Shown: positions 1-12,149, counted from the first letter of the stretch. The stretch is 64,000 nucleotides of DNA from Catenulispora yoronensis (GCF_039531695.1 NZ_BAAAQN010000010.1:62001-126000); one strand, 5' to 3'. Translations and numbers: made by a program. Notes: generated by a model not told the origin, from the letters alone.

Positions 1-300
1 CCCGCCGAACACGGCGTCGAACACCGCGCGGGTGCCGGCGTCGAGCTGGGCCAGGTCGCCGAGCAGCGGATAGAGGACCTGGTGCAGGCCGGCGTAGGCC
101 AGGCCGGCCTCGGCCTCGACCCCGGCGGCACGCACCACCCGATGCCCGTCGCGCTCGGCCCGCGCCGCGGTGTCGTGCAGGAGCGCGCTCTTGCCCACCC
201 CGGTCTCGCCGCGCAGGATCAGGGCGTGGCCGGCGGCGGCCGCCACGAACGCTGCGAGCTCCGCGCGCTCCCGGTCCCGGCCCACCAACGTCGTGTTCAT
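1..300 (-). CDS. LuxR-family (LAL) regulator, N-terminal part, runs off left edge
   Basis: Only the first 100 codons are in the window and the gene continues beyond position 1. The protein opens with a short VGRDRE motif and then a P-loop, GETGVGKSALL, followed by a 'VRAAGVEAE...YAGLHQ' stretch. This order is typical of the AAA-type ATPase at the N terminus of large LAL regulators, which carry a C-terminal LuxR helix-turn-helix. The start at 300 is preferred because GGAG lies just upstream; an in-frame ATG at 309 is also possible. It follows the truncated ATPase gene ending at 358 on the same strand, so the two may be co-transcribed. Its target genes cannot be told from here. Confidence 0.8.
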   Translation of the reverse strand, partial: MNTTLVGRDRERAELAAFVAAAAGHALILRGETGVGKSALLHDTAARAERDGHRVVRAAGVEAEAGLAYAGLHQVLYPLLGDLAQLDAGTRAVFDAVFGG

Positions 301-311
301 GCTCTCCATGC

Positions 312-360
312 CGCCTGCTTCTTCCTTCTACCTGCTTCTGACTGCTTTTGACTGCTTCTA
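312..360. repeat. 10-bp tandem repeat (AGAAGCAGTC on minus strand)
   Basis: Read on the minus strand, this spacer contains AGAAGCAGTC, AAAAGCAGTC and AGAAGCAGGT in a row, then a further degenerate unit. It starts exactly at the stop codon of the truncated ATPase gene and ends before the start of the next LAL gene. Slippage or recombination at this repeat could have produced the truncation; that is inference. Confidence 0.75.
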
Positions 361-1071
361 CCTGTGATCACGGTGCAGTTCGAGGAGCGCCAGCGGGTTG
401 CCGCGGGACTCGGCGACGATCCGGTCCAGCACCCCGGGATCCACCGGCCCGGCCAGCACCGAGGCCAGCAGCTTCCGCGCCGGTTCGTCGGCCAGGCCCT
501 CGACCCGCAGCTCCGGAAGCCCGGCCAGCAGCCGGTCGTTGGCCGGCGCCAGGGCCGAGGCGGTGGTGTTCACGGCGAAGACCAGGGCCACCGCCTCGGC
601 GTCCAGCCGCCGGGCGACGAACGCGAGGATCGCCGCCGACATCCCGTCCAGCCACTGCACGTCGTCCACGACGCAGACCAGCGGCTCCTCGACCGCGGCC
701 TCGGCGAACAGGTCCAGCACGGCCAGCCCGACCAGCAGATGGCCCGCGGACCCGTCGCCCATCCCCAGCGCCGTGCCCAGGGCCTCCTGCTGGGCCGGCG
801 TGAGCCGGCCGAAACGGTGCATCAGCGGTGCGCACAGCTCGTGCAGATTCGAGTAGGCGATCTCCGACCCGGTCTCCACTCCCGCGGTGCGCACGACCCG
901 CCCGGCCCGCCCGGCCCGCTCGGCCAGGTGCGCCAGCAACGTGGTCTTGCCGACGCCGGACTCCCCGCGCAGCACCAGGGCGCGGCTGCGGCCGTCGCGC
1001 AGCTCCAGCAGCAGGCGGTCCAGGACTTCCAGCTCGCGGGCCCGGCCGTGCAGCCCGGCGTCCGCCCTCAA
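358..1071 (-). CDS. Truncated LAL-type regulator (ATPase domain only)
   Basis: This 237-aa protein holds the N-terminal ATPase domain of a LAL regulator and nothing else. It has a VHGRARELE-like opening (HGRARELEVLDRLL), Walker A GESGVGKTTLL near residue 40, and Walker B 'LVCVVDDVQWLDG' near 135. It stops right after GNPLALLEL, the point where full-length relatives continue into the long helical region and C-terminal HTH (compare the 904-aa regulator starting at 5313). Its ATG overlaps the TGA of the upstream VOC gene (ATGA), so translation is probably coupled. It lacks a DNA-binding domain and is either a degraded regulator or a free-standing ATPase. The tandem repeat at its 3' end favours degradation. 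Confidence 0.8.
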   Translation of the reverse strand: MRADAGLHGRARELEVLDRLLLELRDGRSRALVLRGESGVGKTTLLAHLAERAGRAGRVVRTAGVETGSEIAYSNLHELCAPLMHRFGRLTPAQQEALGTALGMGDGSAGHLLVGLAVLDLFAEAAVEEPLVCVVDDVQWLDGMSAAILAFVARRLDAEAVALVFAVNTTASALAPANDRLLAGLPELRVEGLADEPARKLLASVLAGPVDPGVLDRIVAESRGNPLALLELHRDHR

Positions 1072-1673
1072 GCGCCCAGCCCAGCCGCGCGGGCCATGTG
1101 GGCGGCGTACCAGGAGGGCCAGTCCTCGTCGTGGTGGCCGAGTTCGCGCTCGTACTCGCCGTGCGCTACCGCCGCCTCGCGCAGCGCCTGCTCCAGTTCG
1201 GCTGCCGAGCGGTAGACGACGTGGCTGATCCGCCCCGGACGCCGGGCGGTGATCTCCTGGAGCACGAAGGTGTTGCCGTCCGGGTCGGCGAACGACGCGA
1301 ACGACCCGTACGACTGCCGCGCCGGATGCGGCCCCGGAACGCGCTCGGCGGTGCCGGCGTGGTGGAAGACGCCGCCGGCGTCGTGGAACACCTCGCTCAC
1401 CGCCACGCCGGCCGCGACCAGCTCGGCCCGGGCCGCGACGACGTCGTCCACGACCAGGTGCACGCCGCGCTCCGAGCCCGGGGCGGCGTCGGTGACACCG
1501 CTGCCGATGATCACCGACGCCGCCGACCCCGGCGGGGTGAGATGGACGACGCGGAACCCGCCGGGGCCCGTGTAGTCGACGTCCTCGCGGAAGCCGATCC
1601 GCTTGTAGAAGTCCTTGGACCGGTCCACGTCCGAGACCGGCAGGACCACGACCTCGATCTTGAAGTCCACCAT
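1068..1673 (-). CDS. VOC-family (glyoxalase/dioxygenase-like) protein
   Basis: A 201-aa protein of the vicinal-oxygen-chelate superfamily. The first half reads as one VOC module: 'VVVLPVSDVDRSKDFYKRIG' at the N terminus, a 'GVHLVVDDV' strand near residue 65, and 'FADPDGNTFVLQE' near 130, which supplies the usual C-terminal metal-ligand Glu. The last 60 residues are a helical extension rich in Glu and Ala. Members act as dioxygenases, isomerases or drug-binding proteins, and the substrate cannot be predicted. It is first in a minus-strand unit whose next gene overlaps it by four bases. It is divergent from the SRPBCC gene at 1934, so the repeat-rich spacer at 1674-1933 should hold both promoters. 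Confidence 0.85.
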   Translation of the reverse strand: MVDFKIEVVVLPVSDVDRSKDFYKRIGFREDVDYTGPGGFRVVHLTPPGSAASVIIGSGVTDAAPGSERGVHLVVDDVVAARAELVAAGVAVSEVFHDAGGVFHHAGTAERVPGPHPARQSYGSFASFADPDGNTFVLQEITARRPGRISHVVYRSAAELEQALREAAVAHGEYERELGHHDEDWPSWYAAHMARAAGLGA

Positions 1674-1731
1674 CGTCAGCTCCTTAGCCCGTTCGCGCTG
1701 GGGGCCGGCACTCGCCGGCCACCATCACCAT

Positions 1732-1821
1732 CCCCCGGGACCCGGGCCCGTCGCCCCAGGGGCGAACCCTGGCCGGTACCCGGGCCCCGGGTCCCGGGCC
1801 CGGCACCCCGGGGCCCCGGGC
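1732..1821. repeat. GGGACCCGGG-type repeat block in a divergent promoter region
   Basis: This spacer is built of overlapping CCCGGGACCCGGG, GGTACCCGGGCCCCGGGTCCCGGG and CCCCGGGGCCCCGGG units, all self-complementary. The same short motif recurs between genes at 21949-21997 and 37927-37990 and near the end of the gene at 27249-28013. It can form several alternative hairpins. Confidence 0.7.
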
Positions 1822-1933
1822 GGGCGCGACCAGGGTCGGCCACCGGCTCGGCGCGCCCGCCCCCGGGGCGAGTCTTGGAGCAGTTGGAGCAGCACGAAGG
1901 AAACCGACAGACCGAGCACGAGGAGCGATCCCG

Positions 1934-2389
1934 ATGGCGACCATCCACTTCAGCGAGCAGACGACGGTGACCCCCGAGCAGTTCGTGGCGAGCCTGACCG
2001 ACTTCGGCCCGGGCCGGCAGGAGCTGTTCAAGAACAGCTCCGACGACTACCTCAAGGTCCACTCCTCCGACGCCACCCACGCCGACGTCACCGAGGGTTC
2101 CGGCGGCATCTGGGAGCGGCTGGAGTACGACTGGTCGGACCCGCGCCGCGTGGTGATGAAGACCGTCGACTCCAACATCTGGGGCGGCGCCTCCGGCCAC
2201 ACCTACACCTTCACGCCGCTGCCGGACGGCAAGACCCAGCTCGACGTCGTGGTGGTCCGCGAGGGCAAGAACGTCAAGGGCCGCGTCACCGGCCTGCTGC
2301 TGGGCAGCGTCGGCAAGGGCGTCCTGGAGAAGGCCCTGAAGCAGACCATCCAGGTCGTCGAGAGCCGGAACCAGCTGGTGCGTCCATAG
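1934..2389 (+). CDS. SRPBCC-family (START-like) protein
   Basis: A 151-aa protein without signal peptide or membrane segment. The pattern fits the SRPBCC/polyketide-cyclase-like hydrophobic-pocket fold: an N-terminal strand with 'TTVTPEQFVASL', central strands 'DVTEGSGGIWERLEYDWSDP', a 'TYTFTPLPDGKTQLDV' hairpin, and a long C-terminal helix ('GKGVLEKALKQTIQVVE'). Ligand and reaction are unknown. The ATG lies seven to nine bases after GAGGAG. The Ohr/OsmC gene begins 38 bp downstream, so the two probably form a small operon, perhaps for stress or detoxification. Confidence 0.8.
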   Translation: MATIHFSEQTTVTPEQFVASLTDFGPGRQELFKNSSDDYLKVHSSDATHADVTEGSGGIWERLEYDWSDPRRVVMKTVDSNIWGGASGHTYTFTPLPDGKTQLDVVVVREGKNVKGRVTGLLLGSVGKGVLEKALKQTIQVVESRNQLVRP

Positions 2390-2427
2390 CCGGAACCTCC
2401 GCCACCCCGACGAAAGAGAACCCCACC

Positions 2428-2850
2428 ATGGCCGCCCGCTACACCGCCACCGTCGAAGTCTGGGGCGAAGGCCGCAACGGGGGCGTGGCCCGCGCGATGG
2501 ACGGCATGCTCGAACATCGCGTGGCCGTCCCGAAGGAGCTCGGCGGCACCGGCGGCGCCACCAACCCCGAACAACTCTTCGCGGCAGCGTGGGGCGCCTG
2601 TTTCCTCGGCGCCCTGCGCACCGCCGCCGCCCGCCGCCACATCCGCCCCGCCGGCGCCGAGATCACCGTCGAGGTGACGCTCAGCGTCACCGGCGACGAG
2701 TTCGCGCTGTCCGCGATCCTGACGCCCCGCTTCGCCGGAGTGGATCAGCAGACCGCTGAGGAACTCGCCGCGGAGGCCCACCGGATCTGCCCGTATTCGA
2801 AGGCCACGAGCGGCAACATCTCGGTCGTCGTCAATCCGGGAACCATGTAG
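2428..2850 (+). CDS. Ohr/OsmC-family organic hydroperoxide resistance protein
   Basis: A 140-aa protein of normal Ohr length. It carries both redox-active cysteines of the family: one in 'FAAAWGACFLGALR' near residue 57 and one in 'HRICPYSKAT' near 122. Ohr proteins reduce organic hydroperoxides in the cytoplasm with these two thiols, using a dihydrolipoyl-type reductant. The start at 2428 is chosen because the family begins with a short strand ('YTATVEVWGEGRNG') and a purine-rich AAAGAGAA lies upstream. It follows the SRPBCC gene and ends at a strong hairpin. No OhrR-type MarR regulator lies next to it. Confidence 0.9.
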   Translation: MAARYTATVEVWGEGRNGGVARAMDGMLEHRVAVPKELGGTGGATNPEQLFAAAWGACFLGALRTAAARRHIRPAGAEITVEVTLSVTGDEFALSAILTPRFAGVDQQTAEELAAEAHRICPYSKATSGNISVVVNPGTM

Positions 2851-2865
2851 ACGGAGACGGCTGGA

Positions 2866-2910
2866 CAAAGGACTGGAGCCCTGGCGAATCGCCAGGGCTC
2901 CAGTCCTTTG
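2866..2910. terminator. Bidirectional terminator between convergent genes
   Basis: A perfect 22-bp inverted repeat around a single central base (arms 2866-2887 and 2889-2910), starting CAAAGGACTGGAGCC and ending GGCTCCAGTCCTTTG. It lies between the Ohr gene and the convergent tannase gene, so it can end transcripts from both sides. A short AAAG/CTTT outer stem gives weak poly-U character in both directions. Confidence 0.85.
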
Positions 2911-2942
2911 GTTCTGTCTACGCGGTCCTCAGGCTCCAGGAC

Positions 2943-4610
2943 TCAGGACTTCGACCACTGCGACGGGCTCACGCACCGGAAGCTGCCGGCCTTGGCCGGG
3001 TCGCCACCGGTGTAGTGCGACACCATCGGGTACCGGCACAGGTCCCGCTGCACGTTCTTCTGGTCGGCCGTGGTCAGCGTCGCGTGCAGCACCGCCGGCG
3101 CCTTGCCCTGCTCGACCCACGCGGTCAGCGCCGACAGGTCGTCCACCGTGGAACCGCCGACCAGACCGCAGTGCGCGGTCCCCGGCGCCAGGAACACCCG
3201 GTAGAAGTCGTCGACCTTCTTCGACCCGCCCATCCGGGCCTCGACGCGCTGCCGGTAGTCGATCGTCCCCGCCGTCGGGATCAGCTGGTCGGAGTCGCCG
3301 TGCCAGGTGATCAGCTTCCCGCCGGCGTTGCGGAACGCGCTCAGGTCGGCGTCGCGCGTGCCGATCTCGGCGTCGAACTTCGCGCGCGCCTGCTGGAAGA
3401 TCCGGTCGTACTGCGCGTAGGTCAGGTTCGCGGTGTTGAACGCCGGATCCTGCTTCACGAAGGTCGACACCCACACCGACGGCACGAAGAACGGCGAGCC
3501 CACCGTGCCGCCGTTCCCGTCCGGCTGCGACGCCGCCAGGTAGTTGAACGTCGCGCCGACCGGCAGCCCGTACCAGAGCCGCTTCCCGTTCGTGTCGCGC
3601 GGACCGTCCCAGATCTTGCGCACCACCGCGGCGTCGGCGGCGGTGATCGTGACCTGCTTGCCGTCGCACACCACTGTGGTGCCGACCAGCCGGCGCGGGT
3701 CGAAATCGCACTTGCCCGGGTCGCTGATCAACCCGTCGACGAGCCCGTCGAGCTTGTCGCAGGACTTGATCGCCGCGGCGTTGAACGCGTCGAACTCGCA
3801 CGCGGTCGGGTAGGTCTTGGCCTCGTTCATCACCACCTGCGGCCACAGCGTGGCCACCTCGAACTGGTCCCAGTTGATGCCCGGCGCGTCGGCGTTGATG
3901 CCGTCGAAGTCCGTCGGGTACTGCTGAGCCTCCATGTATCCCTGTCGGCCGCCGGTGGAGCAGCCGTTGAAGTACGAGTACGACGCCGCGTGCCGGTACC
4001 CGGTCGCGATGACCTGCTTGGCGACGACCGACATCTCATGCACCGACCGGGAGGAGAAGTTCTCCAGCAGCGTCTGGTTCAGCGATCCGTCGGCCTTCAG
4101 CGCCCACGAGACGTCCAGCCCGTTGCTCACCCCGGCATCCGTGGTCGCCACCGCGTATCCGGCCTTGACCTGAGTCGCCACCGCGCCCAGATCCCCGGCC
4201 TGATACGCCGCCCCGCCCACCGCCAGGAACCGGCCGTTCCATCCCGCGTCGGGCAGCCACACCTGCACCTTCGCGTGATCGCCGCCGCCGGGGTGCGTCA
4301 GTCCGACCGTCACCTCGCAGTGTGCCGGAACGTCCGGCACCGTGTACCCGCCTAGCGGCGCCGGTCCCGGCACCAGATACGGACCGGCCGCCACCTGCGC
4401 CGTGGACACCGACTCCACAACCGCGCCATCAGGAGCCGACACCTTGAAGGACGTACAGCTGAGGCTGCTCCCGCTGTTCCCGCCCTTCTGCGCCTGGCTC
4501 TGAGCCGGGCCGTTCACCGTATGAAAGGTGTCCGCCGAAGCGCTCACCGGAAGGTAGGCGGCGGCCGCGACCGGCACGGCGGCCGCGACTGTCATAAGCC
4601 GTCGTTTCAT
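2943..4610 (-). CDS. Secreted tannase/feruloyl esterase family protein
   Basis: A 555-aa secreted serine esterase. The signal peptide starts MKRRLMTVAAAVPVAAAAYL and ends around ASA. The nucleophile motif GCSTGGRQG is near residue 215, the acid is in 'WHGDSDQLIP' near 436, and the base is in 'GTAHCGL' near 478. Cysteines directly beside the catalytic Ser and His give the CS-D-HC pattern that marks the tannase/feruloyl esterase family. These enzymes hydrolyse ester bonds of gallate or hydroxycinnamates in plant polyphenols or hemicellulose. The start at 4610 rather than 4691 is supported by GAGGAG just upstream and by the signal peptide. It is monocistronic. Confidence 0.92.
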   Translation of the reverse strand: MKRRLMTVAAAVPVAAAAYLPVSASADTFHTVNGPAQSQAQKGGNSGSSLSCTSFKVSAPDGAVVESVSTAQVAAGPYLVPGPAPLGGYTVPDVPAHCEVTVGLTHPGGGDHAKVQVWLPDAGWNGRFLAVGGAAYQAGDLGAVATQVKAGYAVATTDAGVSNGLDVSWALKADGSLNQTLLENFSSRSVHEMSVVAKQVIATGYRHAASYSYFNGCSTGGRQGYMEAQQYPTDFDGINADAPGINWDQFEVATLWPQVVMNEAKTYPTACEFDAFNAAAIKSCDKLDGLVDGLISDPGKCDFDPRRLVGTTVVCDGKQVTITAADAAVVRKIWDGPRDTNGKRLWYGLPVGATFNYLAASQPDGNGGTVGSPFFVPSVWVSTFVKQDPAFNTANLTYAQYDRIFQQARAKFDAEIGTRDADLSAFRNAGGKLITWHGDSDQLIPTAGTIDYRQRVEARMGGSKKVDDFYRVFLAPGTAHCGLVGGSTVDDLSALTAWVEQGKAPAVLHATLTTADQKNVQRDLCRYPMVSHYTGGDPAKAGSFRCVSPSQWSKS

Positions 4611-4770
4611 GACTCTCCTCAGAAGATTGCGGATGCGCGCCGAACCAGGCGAGCTGACTTCACTGTGGCCAGCTCGCCCTCGGCGGCACATCAGTCACGT
4701 GACGCGCAGTCGGCCTGCGGCCTGCGGCATCCGCGACGGGGACGGGTGGGGATGACTGAATGTGCTGTGA

Positions 4771-5118
4771 TCAACCAGGCCGCAACGGCTCGAAGCGCAA
4801 TCCGCCTCGCGACTCCGTCACCGACGCCGAGTGCCGATGCCTTCGCCAGCCCCGGCATCTGGTGTCCACACCGATTCGCCACGGAGCCACGGACTCGTCG
4901 CGTACGTCGAAAACGGCCGCCAGGCTCACTTTCCGCCGGAACCCGGCTCCGCACTTCGTGCAGGTGTCATGGGCCGTGGCGAACTCGTATGTCTGCCTCG
5001 TGAGCCACAAGTCGATCTCGGTCGGGGCGGACTCGCCGCCAGGATTCAGCTCCGTCTTCGTGGAGCGGGAAGACCCGTAGAACATCGCGCAGTACGCCTC
5101 AATGAACATCCATTCCAT
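4771..5118 (-). CDS. Hypothetical protein with a CxxC motif
   Basis: A possible 115-aa gene in the space between the tannase and a LAL regulator. The composition of the first 80 residues is balanced and protein-like ('MEWMFIEAYCAMFYGSSRS', 'IDLWLTRQTYEFATAHDTC'). A 'CTKCGAGFRR' motif near residue 53 could be half of a zinc site. GGGAG lies about 11 bases before the ATG. The C-terminal 30 residues are Arg/His-rich and less convincing. GC content is lower than the neighbours. No family is recognised; it could be a decayed or recently acquired gene. Confidence 0.4.
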   Translation of the reverse strand: MEWMFIEAYCAMFYGSSRSTKTELNPGGESAPTEIDLWLTRQTYEFATAHDTCTKCGAGFRRKVSLAAVFDVRDESVAPWRIGVDTRCRGWRRHRHSASVTESRGGLRFEPLRPG

Positions 5119-5312
5119 GCCGCTACGGTCTCCCGCGACCGCGAGGCCCCGAACCCGTGGCGAACACTGGCCGGGCCGGCCCCGTGCCGCCCCAGTGCCG
5201 CTCCAGTGCCGCCGGTGTCGACCTCCACCACCGCGTTGAGGTCAAAAGGCGCTGTTCCCCGCTCTGTGTAAGACTTCCCCCGGGGTTACGGAACCGGTTC
5301 CGGGAGATCAAG

Positions 5313-8027
5313 ATGCTGTTCGGGCGCCGCGCGGAGTGCGCGAGGCTGGATGCGTTACTGAAGTCGATGCGCGAGGGGCGCAGCGACGTCCTTGTGCTGC
5401 TCGGCGAAGCCGGCGTCGGCAAGTCCGCGCTGCTCGACCACGCCCTGCAGTCCGCTTCGGACGTGCAGGTCCTGCGCGTCTCCGGCGTGGAATCGGAGAT
5501 GGAGCTGCCCTACGCGGCGCTCAGCCAGCTCGGCCTGCCGCTGCTCGACGGCATCGACCGCCTCCCCGGTCCGCAGGCCGAGGCGCTGGCGACGACCTTC
5601 GGCCTCAAGGGCGGCGAGCCCCCGGGCCCGTTCCTGGTCGGCCTCGGCATGCTGAACCTGCTCGCCGAAGCCGCCCGCGACCGCCCCCTGCTCTGCGTCG
5701 TCGACGACGCGCACTGGCTCGACGACGCCTCGGCCCAGGTCGTCGCCTTCGTCGCCCGGCGCCTGCGCGCCGAGTCGGTGCTCATGCTGATCGCCACCCG
5801 CGAGCCCGTCCCCAGCATGCGCGGCCTGACCGGGCTGACGGTCCTGGGCCTCGGCCCGGAAGCCGCGCAGCAGCTGCTGAACTCGGTCGTCCGCTGGCCG
5901 CTCGACGACGGCGTGCGCGCCGCGCTGCTGGCCGAGGCGCGCGGCAATCCGCTGGCGCTGCTCGAACTCCCCCTCGCCTCGCCCGACCGCCTGGCCGGCG
6001 GTTTCGGCCTGCTCGAAGCGACCGCGCTGAGCGGACGGATCGAGGAGAGCTTCCGCCGCCGGATCGCCGAGCTGCCCGCCGATTCCCAGGAACTGTTGCT
6101 CCTCGCCGCCGCCGACTCGGCCGGTGATCCGGTCCTGATCTGGCGGGCCGCGGCCGCGCTCGGGCTCAGCCCCGAAGCCGGCGGCGCGGCCGAGGAAGCC
6201 GACTTGTTGAGCGTCGGCGTGCGCATAGCGTTCCGTCACCCCCTGGTCCGCTCGGCCGTCTATCGGCCCGCCGCGCCCGAGTCCCGGCGCCGGGTCCATC
6301 AAGCGCTGGCCGACGCGACCTGCGCGCAGACCGACCCGGACCGCCGCGCGTGGCATCTCGCCCACGCCACCGAAGGCCGGGACGACCACGTCGCCGCCGA
6401 ACTCGAATCCTCGGCCGGACGCGCTCAGGCGCGAGGCGGTCTCGCGGCGGCGGCCGCCTTCCTGGAGCGCGCCGCCACGCTGACCGCGGATCCCGAGCTG
6501 CGCGCCGAACGCGAACTCGGCGCGGCGCGCAACAAGGTCCACGCCGGCGCCCCCGACGGGGCCCGGGTCCTGCTCGACAGGGTGGCGTCCGGGCCGGCCG
6601 ACGAACTGCGCTCGGCCCACGTCGGCCAGCTGCGCGGCCATCTCGCGTTCGCCACCGGAGACGTCGCCGCGGCCCCGGTGATCCTGCTGGAGACGGCGCG
6701 GCGGTTCGAGCGGCTCGATCCGACGCTGTCCCGCGAGACGTTCCTCGACGCCATCACCTTCGCCCTGACGGCCGGCCGGTTCGCCGACCGCGCCACCGTC
6801 ACCGAAGTCGCGGCCGCGGCGATGTCCGCGCCCGCGCCGAGCCGTACGCCGCGCGCTCAGGATCTGCTGCTGGACGCGTTCGCCGTCCTCTACACCGAAG
6901 GCCACGCCAAGGGCACGCCGCTGGTCCGTGCGGCGCTGGACGCCTTCCGCCGCGACGAACTCCCGGCCGCCGAAGCGCCGCGCTGGCTGGCCATCGCGGG
7001 CCACGGCAGCTACGAGATCTGGGACGACGCGGCCTGGGAGGCGATTGCCGAGCTGAACCTGCGCCACAGCCGGGACAGCGGCGCGTTGGTCATGCTGCCG
7101 GTCGCGCTGACTCAGCGGATCGCCGCGCATCTGCATGCCGGGCAGTTCAAGGCCGCCGCGGCGCTGCTGGAGGAATCGGAGGCGGTCGCGGAGGCCACCG
7201 GGATCGCGCGCCCCAACTACGACGCGGCGTCGGTGGCGGCTTGGCAGGGCGACCAGGCCCGGGCCACCGAACTGCTGCGCGCGGTGGAGACCACGGCGGC
7301 CGAGCGGAGCGAGGGCATCGGGTTCACGCTGGTCCACTACACGAACGCGGTGCTGCAGAACGGTTTGGGCCGGTTCGTCGAGGCCCGCAACGCCGCCGCG
7401 CTGGCCACCGCGAACAACCCGGAGACCGCGTTCGCGGCCTGGGCGCTGACCGAACTGGCCGAGGCGGCGGCGCGCAGCGGCGACAGCGCGCAGGCGCTGC
7501 AAGCCGTCGAGCGGCTGGCGCTGACCACGGCGCCCAGCATGACGGAGTGGGGCCTGGGCATCGAGGCGCGATCGCGGGCCCTGATCAGCAGCGGGGCGAC
7601 GGCCGACGGGCTCTACCGGGAGGCGATCGAGCGGCTCGGCCGCAGCCGCGGCGCGGTCGCGCTGGCGCGGGCGCACCTCGTCTACGGCGAGTGGCTGCGG
7701 CGCGAGGACCGCGATCTGGAGGCGCGCGGGCAGCTCAGCAAGGCGCACGACCTGTTCCTGGAGATCGGGGCCGAGGCCTTCGCCGAGCGGACGCGGTTGG
7801 AGCTCGCCGCGTGCGGGGTGGCGGTGGCCCAGCCGGCCGCCGAGCGGGCCGTCGAGCTGACCGGGCAGGAGCGGCAGATCGCGCGGCGGGCCCGGGACGG
7901 GCGGTCGAACGCGGAGATCGGGGCGGAGCTGTTCCTGAGTGCGCGGACGGTGGAATGGCATCTGCGCAAGGTGTTCGTGAAGCTGGGGATCAGCTCGCGG
8001 CGGGAGTTGCGGACGGCGCTGGCTTAG
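5313..8027 (+). CDS. LAL-family LuxR transcriptional regulator
   Basis: A 904-aa regulator of the large ATP-binding LuxR (MalT-like) type. Walker A GEAGVGKSALL is at residues 31-41, Walker B 'LLCVVDDAHWLDD' near 125, a long helical TPR-like middle covers roughly 260-830, and a LuxR helix-turn-helix (SNAEIGAELFLSARTVEWHL) sits near 870. Such proteins are ATP-gated activators of pathway-specific genes. The ATG at 5313 has GGGAG upstream and places the ATPase at the N terminus; longer starts back to 5157 add unrelated sequence. Codon 15 is TTA (5355-5357), a rare codon that in Streptomyces makes translation depend on bldA. It converges with the LAL gene at 8158-11220. Confidence 0.93.
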   Translation: MLFGRRAECARLDALLKSMREGRSDVLVLLGEAGVGKSALLDHALQSASDVQVLRVSGVESEMELPYAALSQLGLPLLDGIDRLPGPQAEALATTFGLKGGEPPGPFLVGLGMLNLLAEAARDRPLLCVVDDAHWLDDASAQVVAFVARRLRAESVLMLIATREPVPSMRGLTGLTVLGLGPEAAQQLLNSVVRWPLDDGVRAALLAEARGNPLALLELPLASPDRLAGGFGLLEATALSGRIEESFRRRIAELPADSQELLLLAAADSAGDPVLIWRAAAALGLSPEAGGAAEEADLLSVGVRIAFRHPLVRSAVYRPAAPESRRRVHQALADATCAQTDPDRRAWHLAHATEGRDDHVAAELESSAGRAQARGGLAAAAAFLERAATLTADPELRAERELGAARNKVHAGAPDGARVLLDRVASGPADELRSAHVGQLRGHLAFATGDVAAAPVILLETARRFERLDPTLSRETFLDAITFALTAGRFADRATVTEVAAAAMSAPAPSRTPRAQDLLLDAFAVLYTEGHAKGTPLVRAALDAFRRDELPAAEAPRWLAIAGHGSYEIWDDAAWEAIAELNLRHSRDSGALVMLPVALTQRIAAHLHAGQFKAAAALLEESEAVAEATGIARPNYDAASVAAWQGDQARATELLRAVETTAAERSEGIGFTLVHYTNAVLQNGLGRFVEARNAAALATANNPETAFAAWALTELAEAAARSGDSAQALQAVERLALTTAPSMTEWGLGIEARSRALISSGATADGLYREAIERLGRSRGAVALARAHLVYGEWLRREDRDLEARGQLSKAHDLFLEIGAEAFAERTRLELAACGVAVAQPAAERAVELTGQERQIARRARDGRSNAEIGAELFLSARTVEWHLRKVFVKLGISSRRELRTALA

Positions 8028-8157
8028 GGGCGGATGGCTGGGGTTGGCGTAGGGCAGACCGCCGGAGCTCGCACAAGGCGACCGTCGGCGTTGGCACAGG
8101 GGCGGACCTGACCGGCGCTGTCTCGGGCTGTCGGTCGGGGTGACTTGATCAGGACTT

Positions 8158-11220
<3,063 letters not shown>

Positions 11221-11309
11221 GTATCTCGGTCATATGACTGCTGCGCGATCCGCCTGCCCGCGCGACAGTGGTGGAGGAGGATCTCCAGCAGTCGGCGAAA
11301 GGAATTGTC

Positions 11310-12149
11310 ATGTCCCGGACATGGTTGATCACCGGTGCGAGCCGGGGCTTCGGGCGCAGCCTGGCGGAAGCGGTGCTGGCGCACGGGGACCGGCTGGTGG
11401 CCACCGCCCGCCGGCCGGAGCAGCTGCGGGACCTGGTGGCGGCGTACGGCGAGCAGGTCCGCACCGCCGCCCTGGACGTGACCGACGCCGACGCCGCCCG
11501 CGCCGCCGTCCAGACCGCGGTCGACGCCTTCGGCCGCCTCGACGTGGTCGTGAACAACGCCGGCTACGCCAACAGCGCCCCCATCGAGGAGATGGCCGAG
11601 GCCGACTTCCGCACCCAGTTCGAAGCCAACTTCTTCGGCGTCTACAACGTGACCCGCGCCGCCCTCCCCGTCCTGCGCCGCCAACGCTCGGGCACCTTCG
11701 TCCAGTTCAGCTCGATCGGCGGCCGCGTCGGCGGCACCCCCGGCATGGGCTCCTACCAGGCCGCGAAGCACGCCGTCGAGGGCTTCTCCGAAGTCCTGGC
11801 CACCGAAGTCGCCTCCTTCGGCCTCAAAGTCGTCATCGTCGAGCCCGGCGGCTTCCGCACCGACTGGCAGGGCCCGTCGATGACCCTCCACCCCGTCGGC
11901 GAGGACTACGAAGCAACCGTCGGCATCATGAACCGCGCCCGCGCCGACACCGACGGCACCCAACCCGGCGACCCGTCCCGCGGCTCCCAGGTCATCATCG
12001 ACACCGTGACCCGCCCCGACCCGCCCCGCCGCCTGCTCCTCGGCGCCCAGGCCGTGACCATGGCCATCGAGTCGGGCGAGGCCCGCTTGGCGGAGGCGCG
12101 CAAGTGGGCCGAGACGAGCGCGGCGGCGGATTTCCCGGCGGGGGAGTGA
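11310..12149 (+). CDS. SDR-family oxidoreductase
   Basis: A 279-aa classical short-chain dehydrogenase. The NAD(P) site is TGASRGFG at residues 8-15, the NNAG motif is near 85, the catalytic Ser is in 'VQFSSIGGR' near 135, and YxxxK is 'YQAAK' near 150. Arg residues after the second strand ('ATARRPEQ') suggest NADP(H) preference. The sequence fits the subgroup often annotated as short-chain oxidoreductases of unknown substrate. The start at 11310 has GAAAGGA upstream. It is divergent from the LAL regulator and ends at a terminator hairpin. Confidence 0.92.
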   Translation: MSRTWLITGASRGFGRSLAEAVLAHGDRLVATARRPEQLRDLVAAYGEQVRTAALDVTDADAARAAVQTAVDAFGRLDVVVNNAGYANSAPIEEMAEADFRTQFEANFFGVYNVTRAALPVLRRQRSGTFVQFSSIGGRVGGTPGMGSYQAAKHAVEGFSEVLATEVASFGLKVVIVEPGGFRTDWQGPSMTLHPVGEDYEATVGIMNRARADTDGTQPGDPSRGSQVIIDTVTRPDPPRRLLLGAQAVTMAIESGEARLAEARKWAETSAAADFPAGE

